From: an uncultured Clostridia bacterium
GTDB taxonomy: Bacteria > Bacillota > Clostridia > UBA1381
Assembly: GCA_910585795.1 (NCBI GenBank)
Contig: CAJUFV010000028.1
Coordinates: forward strand, 1 to 11,300
Length of the DNA stretch: 11,300 nt
Reading direction: 5' to 3'
Positions 1-6,367 of the stretch are shown piece by piece (positions within the stretch are counted from its first letter, which is position 1; every line of letters starts with the position of its first letter). The notes under the pieces were generated by a model that was not told the origin of the DNA, searched no databases, and saw nothing but the letters and a program-made list of their open reading frames with translations. Position numbers and translations under genes: made by a program.

Positions 1-18
1 AAAATACCAGATAAATAC

Positions 19-47
19 TTTACAACAATTAAAAAAAGCAGTATAAT
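19..47 (+). promoter_or_regulatory. Sigma-A type promoter of ilvE
   Basis: A TTTACA -35 box (19-24) and a perfect TATAAT -10 box (42-47) are separated by 17 nt. Transcription should start near 54, giving a leader of about 48 nt. That leader is too short for a T-box or other large riboswitch, and no terminator-antiterminator fold is visible in it. Confidence 0.75.
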
Positions 48-101
48 ATAAATTGGTAAATAAATTTTATTTTTATATATAAAGTAAAAGGAGCGTTCAG
101 A

Positions 102-1172
102 ATGGAAATCAAAATTACAAAAACAACTAATCCGAAGCAAAAGCCCTCTGACCAATCTAAGCTTGGCTTTGGTAAATATTATACTGACCACATGTTCATT
201 ATGAACTATGACAAAGGTCAAGGCTGGCATAATGCCAGAATAGTACCTTATGGTCCGTTTGAGCTTGACCCCGCTTCAATGGTTCTTCATTACGCGCAGG
301 AAATTTTTGAAGGACTGAAAGCATACCGCACCGCTGACGGCAGTATTCAGCTATTCCGTCCGGAAAAAAATATGGCTAGAATGAATGTTTCCTGTGAACG
401 TCTTTGTATTCCTGAAATTGATGAAGAATTTGCAATCAAAGCAATTAAGACCCTTGTTAAGGTTGACGAGGACTGGATTCCATCTCAGGACGGAACTTCA
501 CTTTATATAAGACCATATATTTTTGCAACGGACGCACATGTAGGCGTTCACCCGGCAGAGCATCTTATCTTTGCTATTATTCTTTCTCCTGTAGGAGCTT
601 ATTATCCGCAGGGTATTGCGCCTGTAAAAATATTTGTTGAGCAGAAATATGTACGCGCTGTAGCTGGAGGAACAGGCTTTACAAAAGCGGGAGCTAACTA
701 TGCTATTTCTCTTAAAGGTCAGGAGGAAGCCGCCGCGCAGGGATATATCCAAACATTATGGCTTGACGGTGTTGAGAAAAAATATATCGAAGAAGTAGGC
801 TCAATGAATGTATTCTTTAAAATTAACGGCGAAATTATAACTCCCGCGCTTGTTGGTTCAATTCTTGGCGGTATTACAAGAATGTCCATTATTGAGCTGC
901 TTAAGGCAAAGGGCTACAAGGTATCAGAGCGCAGAATTTCAATTAATGAACTCGTTGAAGCCTATAAATCAGGCAAGCTTGAAGAAGCATGGGGTACAGG
1001 TACCGCGGCTGTTATTTCTCCAATCGGTGAGCTTAAATACGGTGATTTGATAATGCAGGTGAATAACGGTGAAATCGGTGAAATTTCACAAATGTGCTAT
1101 GATATTCTTACAGGCATTCAATGGGGAAAAATCAATGATGAGTTTAATTGGACAGTTAAACTTGATGATTAG
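102..1172 (+). CDS. ilvE: Branched-chain amino acid aminotransferase (PLP fold type IV)
   Basis: This cytoplasmic PLP enzyme transfers the amino group between glutamate and the 2-oxo acids of valine, leucine and isoleucine, the last step of their synthesis. The 356 aa length fits the large BCAT family (eukaryotic-like/class II BCAT) rather than the shorter E. coli IlvE form. Visible family signatures are IFEGLKAY (69-75), RPY (137-139), the segment GGTGFTKAGANY (189-200) whose Lys195 is the expected Schiff-base lysine, EEVGSMNVFF (230-239), and the phosphate-binding GTGTAAVISPIG (298-309). The start ATG follows AAAAGGAG (86-93) with 8 nt spacing. It is monocistronic, with its own promoter and a strong terminator at 1190-1223. 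It has no evident link to the microcompartment operon. Confidence 0.95.
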   Translation: MEIKITKTTNPKQKPSDQSKLGFGKYYTDHMFIMNYDKGQGWHNARIVPYGPFELDPASMVLHYAQEIFEGLKAYRTADGSIQLFRPEKNMARMNVSCERLCIPEIDEEFAIKAIKTLVKVDEDWIPSQDGTSLYIRPYIFATDAHVGVHPAEHLIFAIILSPVGAYYPQGIAPVKIFVEQKYVRAVAGGTGFTKAGANYAISLKGQEEAAAQGYIQTLWLDGVEKKYIEEVGSMNVFFKINGEIITPALVGSILGGITRMSIIELLKAKGYKVSERRISINELVEAYKSGKLEEAWGTGTAAVISPIGELKYGDLIMQVNNGEIGEISQMCYDILTGIQWGKINDEFNWTVKLDD

Positions 1173-1189
1173 TATTTAAAAATACAGAC

Positions 1190-1223
1190 CAGGTGTTACT
1201 AAACGAGTGACACCTGTTTTTTT
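1190..1223 (+). terminator. Rho-independent terminator of ilvE
   Basis: An 11-bp stem (1190-1200 with 1206-1216, one G-T wobble) closes a 5-nt AAACG loop and is followed by seven Ts (1217-1223). It lies 18 nt after the ilvE stop codon. Confidence 0.92.
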
Positions 1224-1246
1224 GTGAAAAATTTTCTTTTTATTTG

Positions 1247-1275
1247 TTGCTTTTCAAAATAATATTTGATATAAT
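1247..1275 (+). promoter_or_regulatory. Promoter of the acetyltransferase gene
   Basis: TTGCTT (1247-1252), a 17-nt spacer and TATAAT (1270-1275) form a good sigma-A promoter. Transcription would begin near 1282, downstream of the first in-frame ATG at 1279. That ATG would then not be on the mRNA, which supports the start at 1309. Confidence 0.7.
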
Positions 1276-1308
1276 TACATGAAATTTAAAATAAACGAGG
1301 TAAAATTA

Positions 1309-1923
1309 ATGACAGAATCAGAAAAAATGTTAGCCGGTAAAATATATGACCCTTCAGATAAAGCGCTTGAAAAACAGCGCGCAACAGCTCACAGATTATC
1401 AAAGAATTATAACGACACTTATGATGATAATAAAAAACGCGGTAAAATTTTAAAAAAGCTTATACCGCATATGGGGGAAGGCACATATCTTCAGGGGCCT
1501 ATTCAGTTTGATTACGGAATTAATACAAGTTTTGGTATAAACTGTTATGCTAATTTTAATCTTGTTGTTCTTGACTGTTGCCGCGTTACAATAGGCAATG
1601 ATGTTTTCTTTGGCCCAAATTGTACAATTGCCACTCCTGTTCATCCGCTTTTGCCGGAGGAACGCAAATTACGGCGAAGAGATAACGGAGATTTATATGA
1701 TTTAGAATATGCAAAACCTATTATCATAGAAGATGACTGTTGGATTGCCTCCAATGTAACGATATGCGGCGGAGTAACTATTGGTAAAGGCAGCGTCATA
1801 GGAGCAGGCAGTGTTGTAACAAAAGATATACCGCCAAATACCCTTGCCGCAGGAAATCCATGCAGAGTAATACGAAAAATTACACAAGCTGATTCCATAG
1901 AATTAAAAAAAGGATTATTTTAA
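1309..1923 (+). CDS. Maltose/galactoside-type O-acetyltransferase (left-handed beta-helix)
   Basis: This 204 aa acetyl-CoA-dependent sugar O-acetyltransferase resembles Maa/LacA. The N-terminal Mac region reads MLAGKIYDPSDKAL (7-20). Hexapeptide repeats follow from about 70 to 190, for example VTIGNDVFFGPN (93-104) and VTIGKGSVIGAGSVVTKDIP (156-175), ending in the usual AGNPCRVIR (181-189). His112 in TPVHPL is the expected catalytic histidine, and Trp145 is the conserved CoA/substrate-side tryptophan. An ATG at 1279 is in frame, but it lies only 4 nt after the -10 box and has no ribosome site. The ATG at 1309 has GAGG (1297-1300) 8 nt upstream and gives the MTESEKMLAG start typical of the family. 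The natural acceptor is unknown; these enzymes are often seen as sugar detoxifiers. It is a single gene, convergent with the microcompartment operon. Confidence 0.9.
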   Translation: MTESEKMLAGKIYDPSDKALEKQRATAHRLSKNYNDTYDDNKKRGKILKKLIPHMGEGTYLQGPIQFDYGINTSFGINCYANFNLVVLDCCRVTIGNDVFFGPNCTIATPVHPLLPEERKLRRRDNGDLYDLEYAKPIIIEDDCWIASNVTICGGVTIGKGSVIGAGSVVTKDIPPNTLAAGNPCRVIRKITQADSIELKKGLF

Positions 1924-1962
1924 TCAATTTTCTATATTCAAAATAAATATTATCGTGAAACA

Positions 1963-2006
1963 ATATGCACTCAAAAATTATACAGGTTTCTGAGTGCATA
2001 TATTTT
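1963..2006 (+). terminator. Terminator of the acetyltransferase gene
   Basis: A perfect 11-bp stem (1963-1973 with 1991-2001) encloses a 17-nt loop in which three further A-T pairs can form. It is followed by TATTTTTCTT. It lies 40 nt after the stop codon and back to back with the terminator of the opposing operon. Confidence 0.85.
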
Positions 2007-2014
2007 TCTTACAT

Positions 2015-2041
2015 AAAAACAGGACGCACTAACGCGCGTCC
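2015..2041 (-). terminator. Terminator of the microcompartment operon
   Basis: Read on the minus strand, GGACGCGC pairs with GTGCGTCC (8 bp, one wobble) around a GTTA loop, then TGTTTTTATG follows. It begins 9 nt after the stop of the last shell gene and marks the 3' end of the roughly 9-kb transcript. Confidence 0.85.
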
Positions 2042-2050
2042 CGAAATAAA

Positions 2051-2599
2051 TTACAAAACTGCTTCCCACAATTCTGGATGCGGATTTGCTATAACCTCTG
2101 TATTAATAAGTACCCCCTGCTGAGCGGCAATTCTTGCGCCTGCCTCAACTCCGGCTTTAACATCAGCAACATCACCAGTCATAGAAACAAAACATTTACC
2201 TGCCATACCACGGGCAACACGAACCTCTATAAGCTCAATATCTCCCGACTTCACAGCAGCGTCAGCCGCCTCAATAGCACTTGCCGCTGTAAATGTTTCT
2301 ACAATTCCAAATGCTTTTTTTTCTTTGACATTAGCCGTTCCGCAAATTGCCTCAAACACATGTTCACCAAGATTACCTATAACAAACTTATCAATAAGCG
2401 CGTCCTCCGCTACAAGCTCTGCTCTGTCTACAGCAGCATGTATAGCTGAAAGCTCTCCGCCTACAATAGTTACAAACTTACCCGGACATACCGAGCCTGA
2501 ACTGATAAGCGTAATTCCGGCACTCTTAAGCATTTCATCTGTCACAACAACGCCCTTAGATACATTCTTTACTTCAACTAATCCTATGGAATTCATCAT
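2051..2599 (-). CDS. pduT: Iron-sulfur trimeric BMC shell protein (PduT type, BMC-T)
   Basis: This 182 aa shell protein has two tandem BMC domains (about 3-90 and 96-182). It forms a trimeric pseudohexamer that tiles the microcompartment facet. The first domain contains GSVCPGKF with Cys38, the same position as the cysteine of Salmonella PduT (TICPGKF) that, three per trimer, holds a 4Fe-4S cluster in the central pore. The second domain reads AFGIVETFTAASAIEAADAA and ends EVIANPHPELWEAVL, the usual BMC ending. It is the last gene of the operon, 10 nt after pduS, and the stop codon of pduS lies inside its ribosome site. Two consecutive ATGs could serve as start. The likely job is electron passage between the lumen and the cytosol with PduS. 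Iron-sulfur binding is inferred from the conserved cysteine. Confidence 0.93.
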   Translation of the reverse strand: MMNSIGLVEVKNVSKGVVVTDEMLKSAGITLISSGSVCPGKFVTIVGGELSAIHAAVDRAELVAEDALIDKFVIGNLGEHVFEAICGTANVKEKKAFGIVETFTAASAIEAADAAVKSGDIELIEVRVARGMAGKCFVSMTGDVADVKAGVEAGARIAAQQGVLINTEVIANPHPELWEAVL

Positions 2600-2609
2600 A
2601 TTTCACCCA

Positions 2610-3944
2610 CTATCTTTCAATAATAACAAATCTGTCAGTAATATCCCTGACTTTTCCGTCAATACTTGAATGCATTGTAGTACCCAAGTCCTCATAAGCT
2701 GTTCGTGCAACAACATCACCGGTCTTAACCTTATCACCCACTTTAACAGTTGCACTGGCAGGTTTACCGACATGCTGTTTTAGCTCAATATAAACATTAT
2801 CCGGTGAGAATTCCATATAATTTCTCTCAACCCTGGATTTAACATATTTTCTTATTCCAAGTCTGTCTATCAATACAGACGAAGAGACAAGCCTTGAGGC
2901 TCTTTCTTCTCTGACTTTTTCAGGAGCTTTGTTATTTTGACGTTTCAAACCATGTCTTCCCAGCTGACCTTTAACCTCCATTGAAATGGCCTGAGGGTCT
3001 AACATCTGCTGGCAGCCTATAACCGTGCACACACCACAGCCGCAGCATAAGGCCGACTGTAAAAAGCTTTCGGCATCCTGTACCTCACTGTGTGAAGCGG
3101 CGCGTACTGTCTTATGCACCTGAATATCATATCCCAGCAAGCGTCTGGGACACATATCACTGCACATTGTACAGTTACAGCATGCCGCGGACGCGCGCTT
3201 TAATGTCATGGACATAGGTCTTTTTTTACGCTGGATTATTGAATGAGTTTCAGGAAAAATAAGAAGTCCCTTTGTTGTTTTGGTAACAACATCATTCTCA
3301 AGGTCAACAAGCTTACCCATCATAGGCCCGCCGTTTATAACCTCTTTACCGTCAAGGTCACCATAACCGGCGATTTCAAGAAGCTCCTTTAGCTTCATAC
3401 CAACTGGCGCTTTAATTGTAATATCCTCTTTTGTATCACCGCCAATGGTAATATATTTTTGAACAACAGGTATTCCCTTTTTAACCGCGCAATGGATGTT
3501 ATAAACTGTTTCAACATTTATAACCATTACGCCTACCATCACAGGTATAGCTCCTTCAGGAATAATTTTGCCTGTAGTTTCATATGTAAGAACAACCTCG
3601 TCACCCGCAGGATATATATCAGGAATTTCTTTTATATGCACCCTTGTTCCCTCAAGCGACGCAACAATCTTTTTATCAAGAAGATGCATATTTTTTCCCT
3701 TAATACCGATAATTGCCTCATCTGCACCCATTGTATCAATGAGCAGATTAAGGGTATCAACAAGCGAATCTAAATGATGCTCTAGAAGATGATGGTCAAC
3801 CATCATCAGTGGCTCACATTCCGCCGCATTTACTACAATCTGTTTTACCTTATCCGAAAATTTTCTATGCGTAGGAAATCCGGCGCCGCCCGCTCCGACA
3901 ATACCCGCATCATATACAATTTTCTGAAGCTCCTCAAATGTCAT
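2610..3944 (-). CDS. pduS: Microcompartment flavo-iron-sulfur protein (RnfC-like, PduS)
   Basis: This 444 aa electron-transfer protein is related to RnfC and the complex I 51-kDa subunit. The N-terminal FMN/NADH-binding fold carries the glycine-rich GIVGAGGAGFPTHRKF (14-29). An SLBB-like part spans roughly 165-210. Two 4Fe-4S motifs follow: C255-x2-C258-x2-C261-x3-C265 and C300-x2-C303-x2-C306-x4-C311. The C-terminus (about 385-444) is a lipoyl/barrel-like domain with VKVGDKVKTGDVVA. In Pdu systems PduS is a flavin and iron-sulfur protein linked to cobalamin reduction and to the shell protein PduT. No B12 enzyme is visible here, so recycling of NADH across the shell is the more likely job. 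The start has a strong GGGAGG (3955-3960) 10 nt upstream. RnfC proper would sit in an rnf operon; the shell-gene neighbours favour PduS. Confidence 0.93.
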   Translation of the reverse strand: MTFEELQKIVYDAGIVGAGGAGFPTHRKFSDKVKQIVVNAAECEPLMMVDHHLLEHHLDSLVDTLNLLIDTMGADEAIIGIKGKNMHLLDKKIVASLEGTRVHIKEIPDIYPAGDEVVLTYETTGKIIPEGAIPVMVGVMVINVETVYNIHCAVKKGIPVVQKYITIGGDTKEDITIKAPVGMKLKELLEIAGYGDLDGKEVINGGPMMGKLVDLENDVVTKTTKGLLIFPETHSIIQRKKRPMSMTLKRASAACCNCTMCSDMCPRRLLGYDIQVHKTVRAASHSEVQDAESFLQSALCCGCGVCTVIGCQQMLDPQAISMEVKGQLGRHGLKRQNNKAPEKVREERASRLVSSSVLIDRLGIRKYVKSRVERNYMEFSPDNVYIELKQHVGKPASATVKVGDKVKTGDVVARTAYEDLGTTMHSSIDGKVRDITDRFVIIER

Positions 3945-3983
3945 TTTGCTTCTTCCTCCCCAAAAGAGATATTGTAACTATAA

Positions 3984-4244
3984 TCAGCATTGTTTCTCAT
4001 CAAGAATACCGACAATTGCTGCGTCAACAGGCACATCTGTCTTACCAAGCGCGGCTCTTGCACTGCTGCCGGTAGTTATAATAACATCCTCGCCTATACC
4101 GGCCCCAACAGCGTCAACAGCGACGAGAAATTTATCAACAAGCTGTCTGTTCTCAATGCACTGTACAAGCATAAACTTATATCCTACAAGACTTTCAAGC
4201 TTATGCGTGGAAACAACACTTCCATATACTCTGCCAATAATCAT
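3984..4244 (-). CDS. eutN: BMC vertex protein (EutN/CcmL family, BMC-P)
   Basis: This 86 aa pentameric shell protein caps the twelve vertices of the polyhedral shell. Features of the EutN/CcmL/PduN family are the start MIIGRVYGSVVSTHKLESLVG, the segment VAVDAVGAGIGEDVIITTGSSAR (42-64) and DAAIVGILDE near the end. It is the only vertex gene in the window, which is enough for a closed shell. It lies between pduL and pduS. AGAGGA (4253-4258) is the ribosome site, with a small hairpin (4259-4277) just before it. Confidence 0.93.
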   Translation of the reverse strand: MIIGRVYGSVVSTHKLESLVGYKFMLVQCIENRQLVDKFLVAVDAVGAGIGEDVIITTGSSARAALGKTDVPVDAAIVGILDEKQC

Positions 4245-4258
4245 ATAATCAATCCTCT

Positions 4259-4277
4259 TACCAGACTTAGTCTGATA
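4259..4277 (-). other. Intercistronic stem-loop before the vertex gene
   Basis: On the minus strand TATCAGAC and GTCTGGTA pair (8 bp, one wobble) around a TAA triloop. There is no U-tract, so it is not a terminator. It ends 1 nt before the ribosome site of the vertex gene and could influence its translation or the stability of the mRNA end. Confidence 0.45.
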
Positions 4278-4281
4278 TAGT

Positions 4282-4920
4282 CTATTTTTCTAAAATCACA
4301 ACTCTGTCACCTGTTTTAATTGCACAGGCATTCGCATCATCTGTATCGATGTGCATTTCCGTATTAAAGTCTTCTCTTACTCTTACCTGAACGTTATAAA
4401 AACGTGTCGGCTTTGAGTTCTGGATTTCAACATCAACAATGTCGTTATCCTTAATTCCGTATCTCTCCGCATCTGACGGAGTCATATGTATATGTCTGTT
4501 AGCTATAATACAGCCTTCATTTAAAAATATACTGCCCTTTGGACCTACCAGCGCCATCGGCGCGCTGCCCTTTAATTCGCCTGAAGGACGTACAGGCGGA
4601 CTAATCTTAAGCTTAAAGGTATCTGTTCTAGAAACCTCAACCTGTGACTGTCCTCTTACCGGACCAAGCACACGAACCCCCTCAATCGAGCGAAGTGACG
4701 GACTTACCAGTGTGACGCATTCTTCCGCGGCAAACTGGTCACCCATAAGCATTTTTTTTATCGTAAGCTCATGACCTTTACCGAAAAGTGTTTCCAAATC
4801 TTCCTGTGACAAATGTACGTGTCTTGCCGACACGCCCACCTTTATACCGCTGTCTGCCTCTTTTCGCTTAAGCACATCAGCAACAGCTTTAGCAATCATA
4901 TCCTGCAAATTGTTGTCCAT
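4282..4920 (-). CDS. pduL: Phosphate acyltransferase of the microcompartment (PduL type)
   Basis: This 212 aa zinc enzyme exchanges CoA and phosphate on an acyl group (acyl-CoA + Pi to acyl-P + CoA), which regenerates CoA inside the compartment and leads to ATP through a kinase. Family motifs are VGVSARHVHLS (28-38) with His34 and His36, GPKGSIFLNEGCIIANRHIH (126-145) with His143 and His145, and MHIDTDDANA (189-198) with His190. These histidines supply the two zinc sites known in PduL. Residues 4-20 (NLQDMIAKAVADVLKRK) form an amphipathic helix typical of an encapsulation peptide. The start has AGGAGGG (4928-4934) 7 nt upstream. It is unrelated in sequence to housekeeping Pta. The matching acyl kinase is not in this window. 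Confidence 0.95.
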   Translation of the reverse strand: MDNNLQDMIAKAVADVLKRKEADSGIKVGVSARHVHLSQEDLETLFGKGHELTIKKMLMGDQFAAEECVTLVSPSLRSIEGVRVLGPVRGQSQVEVSRTDTFKLKISPPVRPSGELKGSAPMALVGPKGSIFLNEGCIIANRHIHMTPSDAERYGIKDNDIVDVEIQNSKPTRFYNVQVRVREDFNTEMHIDTDDANACAIKTGDRVVILEK

Positions 4921-4954
4921 TCTTTTTCCCTCCTGAAAATTGAGGTTTTTCCTT

Positions 4955-4985
4955 TTAATGCGGGAGAACTATACTCCCGCATTAA
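4955..4985 (-). other. Strong intercistronic hairpin before pduL
   Basis: A perfect 12-bp stem (4955-4966 with 4974-4985, core GCGGGAG/CTCCCGC) encloses a 7-nt loop. On the transcribed strand it is followed by AAAAGGAAAAACC, not by a U-tract. It lies in the 131-nt gap between the 91-aa shell gene and pduL. It looks like an mRNA-stabilising or processing element that separates highly expressed shell genes from lower-level pduL. A leaky terminator is possible but poorly supported. Confidence 0.7.
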
Positions 4986-5051
4986 GGGAATAATTGACTT
5001 TTGTAAATTCTCTTATGTACTGTTACACAAGAATCATAGCACGGTCTGAAA

Positions 5052-5327
5052 TTAGATAGCCGGCAAAATCTTTTCTACATCATTATGCGGACGAGGGATT
5101 ACATGTACTGATACAAGCTCACCCAGTCTTGCGCCTGCTGCGCTGCCTGCGTCTGTAGCAGCCTGAACCGCGCCCACATCGCCTCTTACCATTACTGTTA
5201 CAAGACCGCTGCCTATTCTTTCTGTACCAATTAATGTAACATTTGCGGCTTTAACCATTGCGTCTGCAGCTTCAATTGCCGCAACCAAACCTCTTGTTTC
5301 CACCATACCTAATGCTTCTACTGCCAT
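5052..5327 (-). CDS. pduA: Hexameric BMC shell protein (PduA/EutM type, BMC-H, 91 aa)
   Basis: This single-domain shell protein is very close to PduA/PduJ. It starts EALGMVETRGLVAAIEAADA, has the pore loop ERIGSGLVTV (36-45) with the Gly-Ser-Gly pore rim, and ends HVIPRPHNDVEKILPAI. It should form the main flat facet tiles and small-metabolite pores. The ribosome site AGGAGG (5336-5341) is the strongest type in the operon, which agrees with high expression. It shares the same C-terminal pattern with the 89-aa paralogue at 6001. It is followed by the strong hairpin at 4955-4985 and possibly preceded by an internal promoter. Confidence 0.96.
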   Translation of the reverse strand: MAVEALGMVETRGLVAAIEAADAMVKAANVTLIGTERIGSGLVTVMVRGDVGAVQAATDAGSAAGARLGELVSVHVIPRPHNDVEKILPAI

Positions 5328-5349
5328 TTTAATTTCCTCCTATTTTTTT

Positions 5350-5360
5350 GGGCTGTGCCC
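5350..5360 (-). other. Short GC-rich triloop hairpin before the 91-aa shell gene
   Basis: GGGC and GCCC pair around a 3-nt loop, flanked by A-runs on the transcript. It lies 8 nt upstream of the AGGAGG ribosome site. It has a T-run only on the plus strand, where no gene needs a terminator. Confidence 0.35.
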
Positions 5361-5377
5361 TTTTTTACTTAATTTTT

Positions 5378-5405
5378 ATTATATATTATGAAGTCAGTCC
5401 GTTAA
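5378..5405 (-). promoter_or_regulatory. Possible weak internal promoter
   Basis: On the minus strand a perfect TATAAT (5378-5383) lies 16 nt after TTAACG (5400-5405). The -35 box is poor and the region is AT-rich, so chance is a real alternative. If active, it would give extra transcription of the 91-aa shell gene and the genes after it. Confidence 0.25.
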
Positions 5406-5453
5406 GATTAACTTCTTAATATCAAAGTATTTTCCGTTAATAAATATACGGTT

Positions 5454-5888
5454 CTATTTTGTTTTCTTCGGACGACCGCGTTTAGCAGCAGGCTTTTGCT
5501 CTGCTTTTGATGAAGCAGCCTTTTTAGCCGAAGCTGTTTTTTTCACTGATTGTACTGAAGCAGCCGTTCTCACATGCGTTCCTGCAATTTCTGCATTTGG
5601 AGCGCTTTCTTCATCATCAAGATGAAGGAATTTTAATATCTCATTATGAGGTCTCGCTATAACCTGCGACGCTTTTAAGCAGTCATTTTGTTTAGCTCTT
5701 GCAACACCCGCATCAACTGCGGCTTGTACAGAAGTAAGCTCGCCTTTCACAACAATTGTCACAAGTCTGCCGCCTAACTTTCTTTCAGTTGCAACAAATT
5801 CAACATCCGCCGCTTTAAGCATATCATCCAGCATTATAATCGCATTTCCTAATGCGCTTACCTCAACCAAACCTAATGAATATTCCAT
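5454..5888 (-). CDS. Hexameric BMC shell protein with lysine-rich, AT-hook-like tail (BMC-H, 144 aa)
   Basis: Residues 1-90 are a normal BMC domain (SLGLVEVSALGNAIIMLDDM at the start, QVIARPHNEILKFL at the end). The pore loop is RKLGGRLVT (36-44), with Gly-Gly-Arg in place of the usual Gly-Ser-Gly, so the pore is probably arginine-lined. After it comes an extension of about 54 residues: an acidic stretch DDEESAPNAE (91-100), a Ser/Thr/Ala linker, then a lysine/alanine-rich segment (116-144, about 12 basic residues in 29) ending in KRGRPKKTK. RGRP is the core of the AT-hook DNA minor-groove motif. PduK and EutK are known shell proteins with C-terminal extensions, and EutK's is thought to bind nucleic acid, but this tail is unlike either fold and is probably disordered. 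The gene has GGGAGG (5895-5900) 6 nt before the ATG and is the third of four BMC-H genes. Confidence 0.9.
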   Translation of the reverse strand: MEYSLGLVEVSALGNAIIMLDDMLKAADVEFVATERKLGGRLVTIVVKGELTSVQAAVDAGVARAKQNDCLKASQVIARPHNEILKFLHLDDEESAPNAEIAGTHVRTAASVQSVKKTASAKKAASSKAEQKPAAKRGRPKKTK

Positions 5889-5907
5889 AAACTACCTCCC
5901 TTTATCT

Positions 5908-5983
5908 AACAGAAAACTGTTTCTTTTTACATTCTTGTTTTCCATTAGCAAAATGCTGACTAACTTTTGTGCTTAAAAGCACA
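5908..5983 (-). other. Two stem-loops before the 144-aa shell gene
   Basis: The 112-nt gap holds TGTGCT/AGCACA (5968-5973 with 5978-5983, 4-nt loop) and AACAG/CTGTT (5908-5912 with 5917-5921, 4-nt loop). On the transcript neither is followed by a U-tract. The second ends just before the ribosome site region. They are probably mRNA structure elements. Confidence 0.35.
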
Positions 5984-6000
5984 GTTTAAATCAGAGGTTT

Positions 6001-6270
6001 TTAAATTGAAGGCAGAATTTTCGCAACATCATCATGAGGACGCGGAATAACATGCACCGCATATACCTCACCGATTTCCCTGGCAACTGCCTCACCCGCT
6101 TTTACAGCGGCTTGTACAGCGTCAACATCACCTTCAATAACTACATTTACAAGACCGGAACCTATTTTTTCAGTTCCTACTACCCATACGTCAGCGGCTT
6201 TGGTCATAGCGTCAGAAGCTTCAATAGAAGCGGTAAGACTTCTTGTTTCAATAAATCCCAATGCTTTCAT
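6001..6270 (-). CDS. Hexameric BMC shell protein (PduA/J-like, BMC-H, 89 aa)
   Basis: This single BMC domain begins MKALGFIETRSLTASIEASD, carries the pore loop EKIGSGLVNV (34-43) and ends HVIPRPHDDVAKILPSI. It is a clear paralogue of the 91-aa protein at 5052. The pore rim is the same Gly-Ser-Gly, but surface residues are more acidic (for example EGDVDAVQ). It likely co-assembles in the facets and may tune permeability. The ATG at 6268-6270 follows a GGAAAGGA-type ribosome site. The 97-nt gap on its 5' side (6271-6367) shows no clear hairpin or promoter. Confidence 0.95.
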   Translation of the reverse strand: MKALGFIETRSLTASIEASDAMTKAADVWVVGTEKIGSGLVNVVIEGDVDAVQAAVKAGEAVAREIGEVYAVHVIPRPHDDVAKILPSI

Positions 6271-6367
6271 TGAATTATTCCTTTCCTTTCTTAACTGTAA
6301 GCGAATACAATTATTAATGACATATACAAACTATCCTCAAAGTAACATAAACAGCGTTATTTATACT

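Noticed and set aside
48..101. T-box or amino acid leader before ilvE
   Set aside because: The predicted leader is about 48 nt, AT-rich, and has no terminator-antiterminator fold or leader peptide.
1279..1308. ATG at 1279 as start of the acetyltransferase
   Set aside because: It lies between the -10 box and the predicted transcription start and has no ribosome site; 1309 fits better.
2610..3944. RnfC of a membrane Rnf complex
   Set aside because: No other rnf genes are present, and both neighbours are shell genes, which is the PduS context.
4439..4774. Plus-strand open frame of 111 codons opposite pduL
   Set aside because: It is antisense to a clear conserved gene, without ribosome site or recognisable domain. 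The same holds for other antisense or out-of-frame open frames, such as 2078-2449, 3459-3773, 7481-7882, 9916-10287 and 10476-10811 (minus).
4955..4985. Rho-independent terminator inside the operon
   Set aside because: The stem is strong, but on the transcribed strand it is followed by A/G-rich sequence rather than a U-tract, and pduL has no promoter of its own that I can see.
5350..5366. Plus-strand terminator (GGGC-TGT-GCCC followed by six Ts)
   Set aside because: No plus-strand gene ends there and the stem is only 4 bp; transcription through this region is on the minus strand.
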